Part shown: positions 43,377-52,066 of the stretch, piece by piece | How the letters are laid out: each line of letters starts with the position of its first letter | How positions within the stretch are numbered: the stretch's first letter is position 1 | NCBI GenBank assembly: GCA_965228265.1 | Contig: OZ245804.1 | Span: 930,001-994,000, forward strand | DNA from: GCA-2732755 sp965228265 | Lineage (GTDB): Bacteria; Planctomycetota; Phycisphaerae; Phycisphaerales; UBA1924 | Direction of reading: 5' to 3' | Length of the DNA stretch: 64,000 nt | Notes under the pieces: model-generated | What the model was told of the DNA's origin: nothing | What the model saw: the letters and a program-made list of their open reading frames with translations, nothing else | Database searches by the model: none | Made by a program: the position numbers and the translations under genes

Positions 43377-44069
43377 ATGCACGACCGCATCGTTTCGATT
43401 GGGGCTCTCTCGCGTCACCCGCTCTGGCCGATGGACGCCACTCGTCCCAAGCGTGCCTCGCACGCGACGACGACGCTCGTACTGGATGGCGATGCTGCGA
43501 TCCTGATCGATCCGGGCCTGCCCGGGCAGATCCTGGAGCCCCGCCTGCTGGAGCGCACGGGCCTGGCGCCGGCGGACATCACGCACGTCTTCCTGACGAG
43601 TTTCAAGGCGGACACCTGCCGGGGGCTTTCGCTGTTCGAGGAGGCGCAGTGGCTCGTCGCCGACGCCGAGCGCGAAGCGGTGGGGATGCCCCTTGCGATG
43701 ATGCTCAAGCGTGCTGCCGAGGAAGAGGGCCCGGGCTCGGAGGTGGTGCGCGAGCTCGAGGTGCAGGTCGCGATGCTCGCGCGGTGCGAGGTGGCCCCGG
43801 ACAAGATCACGCCCCGCGTGAGCCTGTTCCCGCTGCCGGGCGTGACGCCGGGGCTGGCGGGCCTGCTCCTGGCGTATCCCTCGCGCACGACGCTCATCGC
43901 GGGGGATGCGGTCGCTACGACCGAGCACCTCGAGCAGGGCAAGATCATCGACGACGTGTACAACCTCAAGCAGGCGCAGGAGAGCTTCGCCGAGGCGATC
44001 GAAGTGGCGGACGTCATCATCCCCGGGCGCGACAACGCGCAGATTAACCCGACCAAGCGCCCGTTCTAG
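43377..44069 (+). CDS. MBL-fold protein lacking the canonical metal motif
   Basis: The 230-residue protein has a metallo-beta-lactamase fold layout: TTTLVLDGDAAILIDPGLPG, ADITHVFLTSFKADTCRGL, VSLFPLPGVTPGLAGLLLAY and LIAGDAVATTEHLEQGKI. The H-x-H-x-D-H metal motif is replaced by T-S-F-K-A-D-T, while the later Asp (AGDA) remains. Either metal binding is changed or the protein is a non-enzymatic relative. Start follows a family D repeat. No ribosome binding site stronger than a weak purine run is seen. Confidence 0.75.
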   Translation: MHDRIVSIGALSRHPLWPMDATRPKRASHATTTLVLDGDAAILIDPGLPGQILEPRLLERTGLAPADITHVFLTSFKADTCRGLSLFEEAQWLVADAEREAVGMPLAMMLKRAAEEEGPGSEVVRELEVQVAMLARCEVAPDKITPRVSLFPLPGVTPGLAGLLLAYPSRTTLIAGDAVATTEHLEQGKIIDDVYNLKQAQESFAEAIEVADVIIPGRDNAQINPTKRPF

Positions 44070-44078
44070 ATCGTCCTC

Positions 44079-44164
44079 GGGTGCCCCGGCTTGTCTTGCG
44101 AGCCGTGCGGGTTGGAGCGTTCAAGGCACGGCTTGCCGAAGACGGACAAGCCGTGGCACCCGGG
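44079..44164. repeat. Hairpin repeats, family B (degenerate plus full copy)
   Basis: GGCACGGCTTG (from 44125) and CAAGCCGTGGCACC (44147-44160) form the family B stem; a worn copy (GGGTGCCCCGGCTTGTC) precedes at 44079. They fill the 115-nt gap between the MBL-like and AlkD-like genes. Confidence 0.8.
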
Positions 44165-44184
44165 CTGAGCGGTACACTCGGGCG

Positions 44185-44973
44185 ATGCCGAGCAACATTG
44201 ATCCAAACCGCAAGGGATCCAGCAGCCCGAAGAACGTCCCGGCGGATGTGCTCCGTGCGCTGAACACGGGCGAGATCCCGACCGTGAATCTCGGCGAGGG
44301 ATTGGCGATCAACACCGCCGAGCTTTTATTGAACGTCGCACCCGAGATCGGCAAGAAGGGCATCAAGCCGTTGACCGATGACCCGGCGATGGGCCTCATG
44401 AACCGCTGGCGCACCGCGTCGAGAATCCTGTACGAGCACTTCGGCGACAGCGCAATCGAAAACTTCGGCGACCACCCCTCCGACACCGTCCGCGGATGGT
44501 GCTGCATGGTCATCGGTCTGGCCGAGGGCAAGGGCTGGACGCTCAGGAAACGCATCGAGCGCATCAAGCGATTCGCCGACGACGAGCACTTCGGCGTGCG
44601 CGAGTCGGCGTGGCTGGGCGTGCGTGACCGGATCGCCGCCGACGTCGAGCAATCCATCAAGCTCCTGACGCCCTGGTCCAAGGCCGGGAGCGCCAACGTG
44701 CGCCGATTCGGCAGCGAAGCCACGCGCCCCCGCGGCGTGTGGTGCGCACACATCCCAAGCCTCAAACAAGACCCCTCGCCCGCGCTGCCGATCCTGGAGC
44801 CCCTGCGGAGCGACGGGGCGAAGTACGTGCAGGACTCGGTCGCCAACTGGCTCAACGACGCCGGCAAGACCGCGCCGGAGTTCGTCATCGAGCTGACGGA
44901 CCGGTGGCTCAAAGAATCGCCCACGCCCGAGACCGCGCGGATCGTCAAAAGGGCGAGGCGGAACCTGGATTGA
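44185..44973 (+). CDS. DNA alkylation repair (AlkD/HEAT-like) protein
   Basis: The 262-residue helical protein resembles the AlkC/AlkD HEAT-repeat glycosylases: FGDHPSDTVRGWCCMVIGLA, FGVRESAWLGVRDRI, SANVRRFGSEATRPRGVWCA and KYVQDSVANWLNDAGKTAPE. AlkD-like enzymes remove alkylated bases without base flipping. Start at ATG 44185 is used because upstream in-frame codons lie in the MBL-like gene and repeat. Activity is inferred from family only. Confidence 0.8.
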   Translation: MPSNIDPNRKGSSSPKNVPADVLRALNTGEIPTVNLGEGLAINTAELLLNVAPEIGKKGIKPLTDDPAMGLMNRWRTASRILYEHFGDSAIENFGDHPSDTVRGWCCMVIGLAEGKGWTLRKRIERIKRFADDEHFGVRESAWLGVRDRIAADVEQSIKLLTPWSKAGSANVRRFGSEATRPRGVWCAHIPSLKQDPSPALPILEPLRSDGAKYVQDSVANWLNDAGKTAPEFVIELTDRWLKESPTPETARIVKRARRNLD

Positions 44974-44981
44974 TCCCAGTG

Positions 44982-45113
44982 GCGGAGGCTTCCAGCCTCC
45001 GCGGTCTCATTCCGTTGTCTTTGGTGGGGGCGGCGTCCCGCCGCCCGGCTCTGCTAGACCCCCTCCCTCTGCTGCGCAGACACCTCCCCCGTCGGCGACG
45101 GGGGAGGGGAGCC
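44982..45113. repeat. Repeat cluster: families C, A and D2 in series
   Basis: A family C hairpin (44982-45002), a family A arm (45023-45046) and a D2 element in reverse (about 45059-45112) are stacked in one 180-nt gap. No gene is present. Confidence 0.88.
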
Positions 45114-45155
45114 ATTCACGCGCACGACTTGGGCAGGTTGTGGCATACTTGAGCC

Positions 45156-45560
45156 GTGGGCCAGACTTCGACAGAGAACGCCACAGTCTTTGCCGACCGC
45201 ATCGGCGCTCGCTGCCCTCGCTGCAATTACGTACTCAAGGGCCTCACCAAGCCCCAGTGTCCCGAGTGCGGCAAGTCCTTCACACTCGATGAACTCGTCG
45301 ACAATCGCTATGCCCCGAAGCTCCACGTCGTGACGGGGTTTGGCTTCCTTGGATCGTCGATCATTCTTGGTGCCACGATCATCCTTGTGCCGCTCGCGTT
45401 TATCTACTTTGCCCTTGCCATATGGTGGGCCGCGGCTCAGCACCGGATCGCGGAGATGTCGCTCGGGCTCCGACGCATCTTTCTCGTGATCGCGTGGCTT
45501 CCGCTGGTGACTATTCTTGGATTCATTGCAGTTGCAATATTGGGGATGCTCTTGTTCTAG
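45156..45560 (+). CDS. Small zinc-ribbon membrane protein
   Basis: The 134-residue protein starts at GTG. A zinc ribbon (RCPRCNYVLKGLTKPQCPECG, two C-x2-C) is followed by hydrophobic segments (FLGSSIILGATIILVPLAFI; IFLVIAWLPLVTILGFIAVA). It is similar in design to the 27315 protein and to many Phycisphaerae membrane proteins with C-x-x-C-x-Y-x-L-x-G-L. Base composition is lower in GC than its neighbours. Function unknown. Confidence 0.72.
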   Translation: MGQTSTENATVFADRIGARCPRCNYVLKGLTKPQCPECGKSFTLDELVDNRYAPKLHVVTGFGFLGSSIILGATIILVPLAFIYFALAIWWAAAQHRIAEMSLGLRRIFLVIAWLPLVTILGFIAVAILGMLLF

Positions 45561-45586
45561 TCCCGCGTGCTCACGCCCGCGGCTCT

Positions 45587-46744
45587 TTACGCCAGCGACT
45601 GATCCAGATCCGCGATCAGGTCCTCGACGTTCTCAATACCCACGCTCAGTCGCACGAGCCCGTCGCTGATGCCGAGCGCCTTGCGCTGCTCGGCGGGGAC
45701 GCTGGCGTGGGTCATGATCGCCGGGTGCTCGATGAGTGACTCGACGCCACCGAGCGACTCGGCCAGCGCGAAGATCTTGACGCGCTCGAGCATCGTGCGG
45801 GCCTTGTCGAGGCCGTCTTTGAGGTAGATCGTCACCATGCCGCCGAAGTCGCTCATCTGCTTCTTAGCGATCTCGTGCTGCGGGTGGCTTTCGAGGCCCG
45901 GGTAGATCACCTTCTCGACAGCCGCGTGCTCGCTGAGATATCCCGCCACGCGCTTGGCGTTGGCGCAGTGGCGTTCCATGCGGATGTGCAGCGTCTTGGT
46001 CGAGCGCAGCAGCAGGAAGCACTCCATGATGCCCGGCACAGCGCCCTCGGAGAGCTGGATGAACTTCAGCTTCTTGTGCAGCTCGTCGTCGTTGACGATC
46101 AGCGCCCCGCCGATCGCGTCCGAGTGCCCGCCGATGTACTTCGTCGTCGAGTGGCACACGATGTCTGCGCCCAGCGCCAGCGGGTTCTGGAGGTAAGGCG
46201 TCGCGAACGTGTTGTCGACAGCAACCGTGGCGCCCTTGGCCTTGGCGACCTTGCTGACCGCCTCGATGTCGATGATCTTCAGCGTCGGGTTCGTGGGCGT
46301 CTCGATCCAGACGAGCTTGGTGTTCGGCTTGAACGCGGCCTCGAGCTTGTTCAGATCCGTCATGTCCACGAGCGTCGTCTCGATGCCGAGCTGCTGGAAG
46401 ACGCGGTGGAAGAGGCGGTTCGTGCCGCCGTAGACATCATCGCAGAGCAGGACGTTGTCGCCCGCGCTGAGTGTGTGGAGCACGACTCCTGTTGCCGCGA
46501 CGCCCGAGGAGAAGCACAGCCCGTGCTTGCCGCCTTCGAGCGCCGCCAGGTTGGCCTCGATCGCGGTGCGTGTCGGGTTGGCGGCTCTGGAGTAGTCGTA
46601 CTCGCCCACGATCACGCCCGGGCTCTTCTGGACGTAGGTCGAAGTCTGGTAGATCGGCGTCATGATCGCGCCGGTGGTCGGGTCGGGGATCTGCCCCGCG
46701 TGGATGGCCTTGGTGCCGAAGCCCTGCGTGTGATCGTGTTCCAT
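45587..46744 (-). CDS. Cystathionine gamma-lyase/synthase (PLP enzyme)
   Basis: A 385-residue Cys/Met-metabolism PLP enzyme. The PLP-lysine is in CHSTTKYIGGHSD, with GLCFSSGVAATGVVLHTL and SLGGVESLIEHPAIMTH also typical. Next to a cystathionine beta-synthase, the most likely role is cystathionine gamma-lyase (cystathionine to cysteine, reverse transsulfuration); cystathionine gamma-synthase (metB) is the alternative and sequence alone does not decide. The gap to the upstream cbs gene is 57 nt. Confidence 0.93.
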   Translation of the reverse strand: MEHDHTQGFGTKAIHAGQIPDPTTGAIMTPIYQTSTYVQKSPGVIVGEYDYSRAANPTRTAIEANLAALEGGKHGLCFSSGVAATGVVLHTLSAGDNVLLCDDVYGGTNRLFHRVFQQLGIETTLVDMTDLNKLEAAFKPNTKLVWIETPTNPTLKIIDIEAVSKVAKAKGATVAVDNTFATPYLQNPLALGADIVCHSTTKYIGGHSDAIGGALIVNDDELHKKLKFIQLSEGAVPGIMECFLLLRSTKTLHIRMERHCANAKRVAGYLSEHAAVEKVIYPGLESHPQHEIAKKQMSDFGGMVTIYLKDGLDKARTMLERVKIFALAESLGGVESLIEHPAIMTHASVPAEQRKALGISDGLVRLSVGIENVEDLIADLDQSLA

Positions 46745-46801
46745 GGTCTGCCTTCAAAGAGTCGCGGGCGTGAGCTCGCGGGATGCTGTCGTGTGTTCGG
46801 T

Positions 46802-48169
46802 TTATTTGTGCTTTGCGAGGTAATCGATGAGGTCGATCTGGCTGAGGATGCCCACGATGCTGCCGCCGTCGAGGACGATCGCGGTGTGATCCGAGGCGAA
46901 GACGCCGTAGAGCTCCTCGACGCGGGCCTTGGGGTTGAGCAGCCCGCCGATCGGCGCTTCGACGCCCTTGATGGGTGAGCTCGGCGAGATCGTGCCGCGT
47001 TGCAGACCGCGGAGGACGTCCACCTCGTGCACGATGCCGACGGGCTTGGGCGAGCCGTTGGTCAGGGGCACCTGCGAGATGCCCTTGTCGCGCATCAGCG
47101 CGATCACGTCGGCAACGGTGTCCGTCTCGTTGGCGGTGATGATGGGCCTTGAGCGATCGAGCATGTCCTCGATGTACCCGAGGCCCTTCTCGGGCTCGAG
47201 GAAGCCGTGCATCTTCATCCACTCATCGGAGAGGTACTTGGTGACATACCGCGTGCCCGAGTCGGGCAGGATGCAGATGATTTTCTTGCCCGGGCCCATG
47301 TCCTTGGCGAGGTTGCAGGCGACGTGCGCCATGCCGCCCGAGCTGCCGCCGCAGAAGAGGCCCTCTTCGCGCGTGAGGCGTCGCGCCATCGTGAAGCACT
47401 CGTAGTCGTTGACCTGGTACATCTCGTCGACGACGGAGGGGTCGAAGGCTTCGCACTTGATGTCTTCGCCCAGGCCCTCGACCTTGTAGACGTAAGGCGT
47501 CGAGAGCGTGCCCGTCTTGAAGATCTGGTAGTGCACGCTGCCGAGCGGGTCGACGCCGATGATCTTGGTCTTGGAGCCCTTCTTCTTGAAGAAGCGTCCG
47601 ATGCCGCTGGCCGTGCCGCCCGTGCCCGTGCCGATGACGATCGCGTCGACCTGCCCGCCGTCGGTCTGGTCCCAGATCTCCTGCCCGGTCAGCACCTCGT
47701 GCGCCTCGATGTTCCACTGCGAGTGATACTGATCGAGGTAGAACGAGCCCGGCGTCTCGCTGGCCATGCGCTTGGCGACGTTGACGTAGTGATCGGGCGA
47801 GTCGCCCGGGACGTCCGTCGGCGTGATGATGACCTGCGCGCCGAACGCCCGGAGGCCGTCGATTTTCTCCTGGCTCATCTTGTCGGGCATCGTGAAGACA
47901 GCCTTGTAGCCCTTCACGGCCGCCGTCATCGCCGCGCCCAGCCCCGTGTTGCCCGAGGTGTTCTCAACGATCGTCCCGCCGGGCTTGAGCAGCCCCTCAG
48001 CCTCGGCCTTGGCGATGATGTAGCTGGCCATCCGGTCCTTGATCGACCCGGCCGGGTTCATGAACTCGCACTTGGCGTAGACCTCGGCCGCCCCCGGGGC
48101 GACGACCTTGTTGAGGCGGACAAGCGGCGTACCGCCGATGGCTTCGAGAATGTTGTTCTTGGTCTGCAC
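46802..48169 (-). CDS. cbs: Cystathionine beta-synthase with CBS domains
   Basis: The 455-residue protein joins serine and homocysteine into cystathionine. The PLP-lysine is in NPAGSIKDRMA, and TSGNTGLGAAMTAA and the glycine loop GTGTGGTASGIG bind PLP phosphate. A C-terminal pair of CBS motifs (VADVIALMRDKGISQVPLTN; VFASDHTAIVLDGGSIVGIL) distinguishes it from O-acetylserine sulfhydrylase and suggests adenosyl-ligand regulation. It is followed by the gamma-lyase gene, giving a homocysteine-to-cysteine pathway. Confidence 0.94.
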   Translation of the reverse strand: MQTKNNILEAIGGTPLVRLNKVVAPGAAEVYAKCEFMNPAGSIKDRMASYIIAKAEAEGLLKPGGTIVENTSGNTGLGAAMTAAVKGYKAVFTMPDKMSQEKIDGLRAFGAQVIITPTDVPGDSPDHYVNVAKRMASETPGSFYLDQYHSQWNIEAHEVLTGQEIWDQTDGGQVDAIVIGTGTGGTASGIGRFFKKKGSKTKIIGVDPLGSVHYQIFKTGTLSTPYVYKVEGLGEDIKCEAFDPSVVDEMYQVNDYECFTMARRLTREEGLFCGGSSGGMAHVACNLAKDMGPGKKIICILPDSGTRYVTKYLSDEWMKMHGFLEPEKGLGYIEDMLDRSRPIITANETDTVADVIALMRDKGISQVPLTNGSPKPVGIVHEVDVLRGLQRGTISPSSPIKGVEAPIGGLLNPKARVEELYGVFASDHTAIVLDGGSIVGILSQIDLIDYLAKHK

Positions 48170-48206
48170 GGGTCTGGCTCCGACGGTCAGGGATGGAATC
48201 GCGGCC

Positions 48207-48214
48207 TGTATACA
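48207..48214. promoter_or_regulatory. Palindromic TGTATACA, possible divergent -10 element
   Basis: TGTATACA lies in the 129-nt gap between the divergent cbs and sulfotransferase genes and reads as an extended -10-like box on both strands. No clear -35 is seen. Tentative. Confidence 0.3.
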
Positions 48215-48298
48215 TTAGGATCAACACATCAGGGCCGTGAGACAACGGATCTCGCCGCTTTTCGCCGATACTGCGACACATTCTCACAGGAACCAGCC

Positions 48299-49825
48299 GT
48301 GCCACCAGCCCCCAAACCCACTCCACAGCAGATCGATGCCCTCGGCGCCCGGGCGCATCACTTTCTCGTCAACGGCCGCCCGCACGAGGCCATCAAGACC
48401 CTGATGCCCGTCATCCAGTTCGCCCAGAAGATGCCCAAGATCCTGCTCGTCTACGCCCAGGCGCTTGGCAACATCAACCAGCACGACCGCTGCTCTGAGA
48501 TGCTCCGCGCCGTCTGCAAACAGGTCCCCAGCGACCCGCACCCGCGCACCGAGTATGCCGTCGCACTCGCCCGTTGCGGCAAATACGAGGCCGCGCTTGA
48601 GAACATCCGAAAGGCCCGCGTCCACGCCCCGCACTACACACGGGCCGCCAACATCGAGGCCGAGGTGCTCATGGACCTGGGCCGAAACGAGGAAGCTCTC
48701 GAAACGATCGAGACCTACCTCCGCGAAACTCCCGAGGACAAGCTCGACGTGACCTCGCGCGCGCACATCTGCTCCACGCGGTCGCGCCTGGCGCCCAAGT
48801 TCCTGCCCATCGAGGACGTCGTCGACGATGTCGTCGCCTTCGCGAAGAACAAGGAAGTCAAGGCTTACCTCCGCGGCTCCATCGCCGCCCGCGCCGCCAA
48901 GCTCCTCGATGCCGTGGGCCGGTACGACGAAGCGATCGAGCTGACCAAGCTCTCCAAGGACATCCGCGACCTGTCCTGGGACTACGTCAGGCACACAAAG
49001 CGGGCCGACGCGATGATCGCGGCCTGGACGTCCGAAGCCGCCGCCCGCCTCCCCAGGAGCAACGCCGACGGCTCGGGCATGGTCTTCATCCTCGGGATGC
49101 CCCGCAGCGGCACATCGCTGCTCGAACAGATGCTCGCCAGACACCCCGAGGTCCAGGCCACGGGCGAACGCAACGACCTGCTCCGCATCGCCGGCACGAT
49201 CCATCCGCCGCGGCCCACCGAAACCCCGATGGTCTCGGACTTCTCGCGACTCTCACCCCAGGCCATCGACCAGCTCTCCAGAATGCTGGTCGGCGAGATC
49301 AACAGCCGGCGTGAGAAGGGCGTTCGCTATGTCATCGACAAGCAGCCCTTCAACTACCTCTACGTCCCGCTGATCGCAATGATGTTGCCCGGGGCGAAGG
49401 TGCTGCACACCGTCCGCGACGGCCGCGACACGTGCGTCTCGTACTACATGCAGTGGTTCAACACCAAGCACGGGCAGTGCAACAGCTTCGACACACTCGG
49501 ACGCTACTACGCCGACTACCGCCGCATCATGGACGCCTGGAAATCGCTGCCAGCGCCCGACCAGCGCCCCGAGATGATCGACGTCTCTTACGAGGCGCTC
49601 GTCGCCGAGCCCGAGCGCGTCATGCGCGAGGTCATGGACTTCCTCGGCATGGCGTTCGACCCGGTCGTTCTGGACACCAAGGCCACCGACCGCGTCGTCG
49701 CCACCGCCAGTCGGGATCAGGTCAAGAAAGAGATCTACACCACCAGCGTGGCGCGCTGGAAATGCTACGAGAAGCACCTGGCCCCCTTCATGCGCCACGC
49801 GGGCCAGTACTTCGAGGACGCCTGA
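48299..49825 (+). CDS. TPR-sulfotransferase
   Basis: Start is GTG at 48299 with AGGA 9 nt upstream; the frame is open back to 47207 but only as antisense of cbs. The 508-residue protein has TPR-type helices in residues ~10-220 (AHHFLVNGRPHEAIKTLMPV, RTEYAVALARCGKYEAALEN). A sulfotransferase domain follows with the PAPS 5' loop VFILGMPRSGTSLLEQML and the 3' loop VRDGRDTCVSYYMQWF. It should transfer sulfate from PAPS to a glycan, lipid or protein. TPR-sulfotransferases are common in marine bacteria. The acceptor is unknown. Confidence 0.9.
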   Translation: MPPAPKPTPQQIDALGARAHHFLVNGRPHEAIKTLMPVIQFAQKMPKILLVYAQALGNINQHDRCSEMLRAVCKQVPSDPHPRTEYAVALARCGKYEAALENIRKARVHAPHYTRAANIEAEVLMDLGRNEEALETIETYLRETPEDKLDVTSRAHICSTRSRLAPKFLPIEDVVDDVVAFAKNKEVKAYLRGSIAARAAKLLDAVGRYDEAIELTKLSKDIRDLSWDYVRHTKRADAMIAAWTSEAAARLPRSNADGSGMVFILGMPRSGTSLLEQMLARHPEVQATGERNDLLRIAGTIHPPRPTETPMVSDFSRLSPQAIDQLSRMLVGEINSRREKGVRYVIDKQPFNYLYVPLIAMMLPGAKVLHTVRDGRDTCVSYYMQWFNTKHGQCNSFDTLGRYYADYRRIMDAWKSLPAPDQRPEMIDVSYEALVAEPERVMREVMDFLGMAFDPVVLDTKATDRVVATASRDQVKKEIYTTSVARWKCYEKHLAPFMRHAGQYFEDA

Positions 49826-49888
49826 GACCGTCGGCACCCTCGCCGATGAGGTCAGGCGGGAGGGTCTCTCCAAACTCCAGCCTCAGGC

Positions 49889-49980
49889 GCCACGGCTTGT
49901 CCGTCATCGGCAAGCCGTGCCAAGATTGGTGGGCGTTCATCAGGCACGGGTTGCCCTGCGGGACAACCCGTGGCACCCAC
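49889..49980. repeat. Two family B hairpins with a compensatory base change
   Basis: Hairpin a is CACGGCTTG (49891-49899) / CAAGCCGTG (49911-49919). Hairpin b is CACGGGTTG (49945-49953) / CAACCCGTG (49964-49972). The C-G pair of a is replaced by G-C in b, so pairing is kept. They fill the gap before surE. Confidence 0.88.
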
Positions 49981-50025
49981 TGACCTTCCAGAAGAGCGAT
50001 GCCCACGGCGCGGGTACGCTCCGTC

Positions 50026-50937
50026 ATGCGCATCCTCCTCACCAACGACGACGGCATCAACGCTCCGGGCCTCATCGCGCTCCACAAGGTGCTCGCCGAG
50101 ATCGACCCCTTCGCCGAGGTCTTCACCGTCGCGCCCAAAACCGTTCAGAGCGCCACGAGCCACGGCGTCACCTTCCACACCCCGCTCATGGTCGAACCCG
50201 TCAGCCACCTCGATGGCTACGCGGTCGACGGCCGACCCGCCGACTGCGTCAAGGTCGCCCTCAGCGCACTCTGGCCCGAACGCTTCGGCGAGGGCTCACG
50301 CCCCGATCTTGTCATCTCTGGCATGAACGCCGGCGCCAACTGCGGCGTGAACGTCATCTACTCCGGCACCGTCGCGGCTGCCATCGAGGCCGCATTCCTC
50401 GGGCCGCCCTCTCTTGCCGTCTCAATGCACCTCGGCCGCGGACGACCCCTCTTCGACGTGGGCGCGATGCACGCCCGCCGGGCGATCGAGAAAATCATCG
50501 AAACCAAATCGCTCGGCCAGCACGAGTGCCTGAGCATCAACATCCCGCGCTGCGAGGAAATTCTGCCCGACACGCCCGAGGGCCGGGAGGAGATGCGCCG
50601 CGCCCGCGCAGGCTCCGGATCACCGGGACAGGTCGCAAGCGCCCAGGCCTACGAGCACGGCCCCGACGTCAACGATGAGCACGACCCGCTCGCGCCCATG
50701 CCCGTCAGCGTCTGCCCCATGAACACCCACGGCCTCATCGACCGATTCGAACGCCGCGTCAGCCCCGCTGGGCAGGCCTACTACTGGTCCGCCGCCGGCG
50801 GCCTCGACTTCCACAACACCGAGCCGGGCACCGATGTCGACTTGCTCTTCAAGCGACACATCACCGTCACCCCGCTGAGCTTCGACCTCACCGCCCACGA
50901 CAGCCTCCGCCACTGGCAGAGCAAACTGGGAAACTGA
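50026..50937 (+). CDS. surE: 5'/3'-nucleotidase SurE
   Basis: The 303-residue protein is SurE, a metal-dependent nucleoside monophosphatase linked to stationary-phase survival. The metal site LLTNDDGINAPG opens the protein, with the second block DLVISGMNAGANCGVNVIYS and SGTVAAAIEA. It is longer than the usual ~250 residues, with an insertion around residues 185-225 rich in Glu/Arg/Pro. Start at ATG 50026 is the family start; upstream in-frame codon 49999 lies in a repeat-derived region. Confidence 0.95.
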   Translation: MRILLTNDDGINAPGLIALHKVLAEIDPFAEVFTVAPKTVQSATSHGVTFHTPLMVEPVSHLDGYAVDGRPADCVKVALSALWPERFGEGSRPDLVISGMNAGANCGVNVIYSGTVAAAIEAAFLGPPSLAVSMHLGRGRPLFDVGAMHARRAIEKIIETKSLGQHECLSINIPRCEEILPDTPEGREEMRRARAGSGSPGQVASAQAYEHGPDVNDEHDPLAPMPVSVCPMNTHGLIDRFERRVSPAGQAYYWSAAGGLDFHNTEPGTDVDLLFKRHITVTPLSFDLTAHDSLRHWQSKLGN

Positions 50938-50952
50938 GCGCAAAAGAAACGA

Positions 50953-50974
50953 GCCCCTCGCGTGAGCGAGGGGC
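50953..50974 (-). terminator. Terminator hairpin between convergent surE and HDOD genes
   Basis: GCCCCTCGC (50953-50961) pairs perfectly with GCGAGGGGC (50966-50974) around GTGA. On the minus strand it is followed by TCGTTTCTTTT, so it ends the HDOD transcript; it can also block surE read-through. Confidence 0.85.
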
Positions 50975-51003
50975 CCGTGTGAATTGTGGCTATTGCTGCT
51001 CGT

Positions 51004-51885
51004 TTACCCGAGCAGATCGGCCGTGTTCTCGAGCATCGCCGGGAACTCCTCGCGGACTTCCTGCAGCTTGTCCGGCGTCAGCTTGAGCCTTTCCATCGCG
51101 GCCTTCGAGACTTCTGTGTTCTCAAGGTCGAGACGGAACCCGCACCCGTGCTCGGCTGCGATGCGGTCGGCCACGTGCACAAGGTAGACCAGCGTGCGGT
51201 GCTCCTCGGCTGCCTCGGCCGGGTTGTGGTGGTAACGCGTCACGCTGATGAGCGTCTTGGGGAACTTCCAGCGCTCGCACAGCGCCGAGCCGAAGTCCTG
51301 ATGCGTCACGCCGAAGACCTCGGTCTCCCGCTCCATCATGTTGCCGGTGGGCACGCCGTCGTCGTTCGGCTTCACGCTGTCGAGCACGTCGATCAGCTTG
51401 TTGCGGTCGTACTGCATCTCGACCATCATCCCGATGTCGTGGATCAGACCCGCCAGGAACGCCTCGTCGGTCAGCCCGAAGCCGAGCTTCTCGGCCAGCA
51501 GCTTGGTCGCCGCAGCGGTCCCGATCGAGTGGTCCCAGAGATCACGCGCCGCGAAGTAGGGCGTGATCTGCCCCCCGCGGAACAGCTTGGCCAGACTCGC
51601 CGCGATGGCGATGTTCTTGACCGCGTTCAGACCCAGCATCACGATCGCGCGGTTGATCGCGGCGATCTGACCGGGCAACCCGTAGAACGAGCTGTTCACG
51701 ACCTTCAGCACCCGCGAGCAGAGCGCGGGATCGATCGAGATCAGCTTGTGCAGGTCCTGAGCCGTCGAAGACGGGTCCTCAACCAGCTCGATGATCTTGA
51801 GTGTGATCTCGGGCAGCGTGGCGATGTGATTGATCTCGCCGATCGCTTCCTTGAGAACCTGCTCCTGCTTGACATCAGTAGCCAT
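51004..51885 (-). CDS. HDOD-domain signalling protein
   Basis: Start at 51885 (MATDVKQEQVLKEAIGEINH) has GGAG 9 nt upstream; the frame extends to 51915. The 293-residue protein is an HDOD domain (LPEITLKIIELVEDPSSTAQ, SRVLKVVNSSFYGLPGQIAA, AFLAGLIHDIGMMVEMQY), a degenerate HD-GYP relative used as an adaptor in c-di-GMP and motility control. Residual HD metal residues (GLIHDIG) are present. A short hydrophilic C-terminus follows. It lies just past the glycosylation cassette on the same strand. Confidence 0.92.
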   Translation of the reverse strand: MATDVKQEQVLKEAIGEINHIATLPEITLKIIELVEDPSSTAQDLHKLISIDPALCSRVLKVVNSSFYGLPGQIAAINRAIVMLGLNAVKNIAIAASLAKLFRGGQITPYFAARDLWDHSIGTAAATKLLAEKLGFGLTDEAFLAGLIHDIGMMVEMQYDRNKLIDVLDSVKPNDDGVPTGNMMERETEVFGVTHQDFGSALCERWKFPKTLISVTRYHHNPAEAAEEHRTLVYLVHVADRIAAEHGCGFRLDLENTEVSKAAMERLKLTPDKLQEVREEFPAMLENTADLLG

Positions 51886-52012
51886 GCCCTTCGCTCCTTC
51901 TGCGGGTGACCGCATGAGTCATCGGACGTCAAAGGGACAGACTTTCGGTGTCTTCCACGAAACCGAACAACCGGCACGCTTTCTCAGAGGCATGGTCCGA
52001 GAAGTTCACGCT

Positions 52013-52060
52013 CCCTCCCCGTCGCCGACGGGGGAGGTGTCGACGAAGTCGACGGAGGGG
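52013..52060. repeat. Dispersed hairpin repeat, family D2
   Basis: CCTCCCCGTCG palindrome then GTCGAC-GAA-GTCGAC (52039-52053). The second stem differs from the 21081-21095 copy at two pairs, both compensated. Adjacent to the neuC stop. Confidence 0.85.
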
Positions 52061-52066
52061 GCCAAA

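Noticed and set aside
47207..48298. 364-codon extension ahead of the TPR-sulfotransferase
   Set aside because: It is antisense to cystathionine beta-synthase. The GTG at 48299 with a ribosome binding site is a better start.
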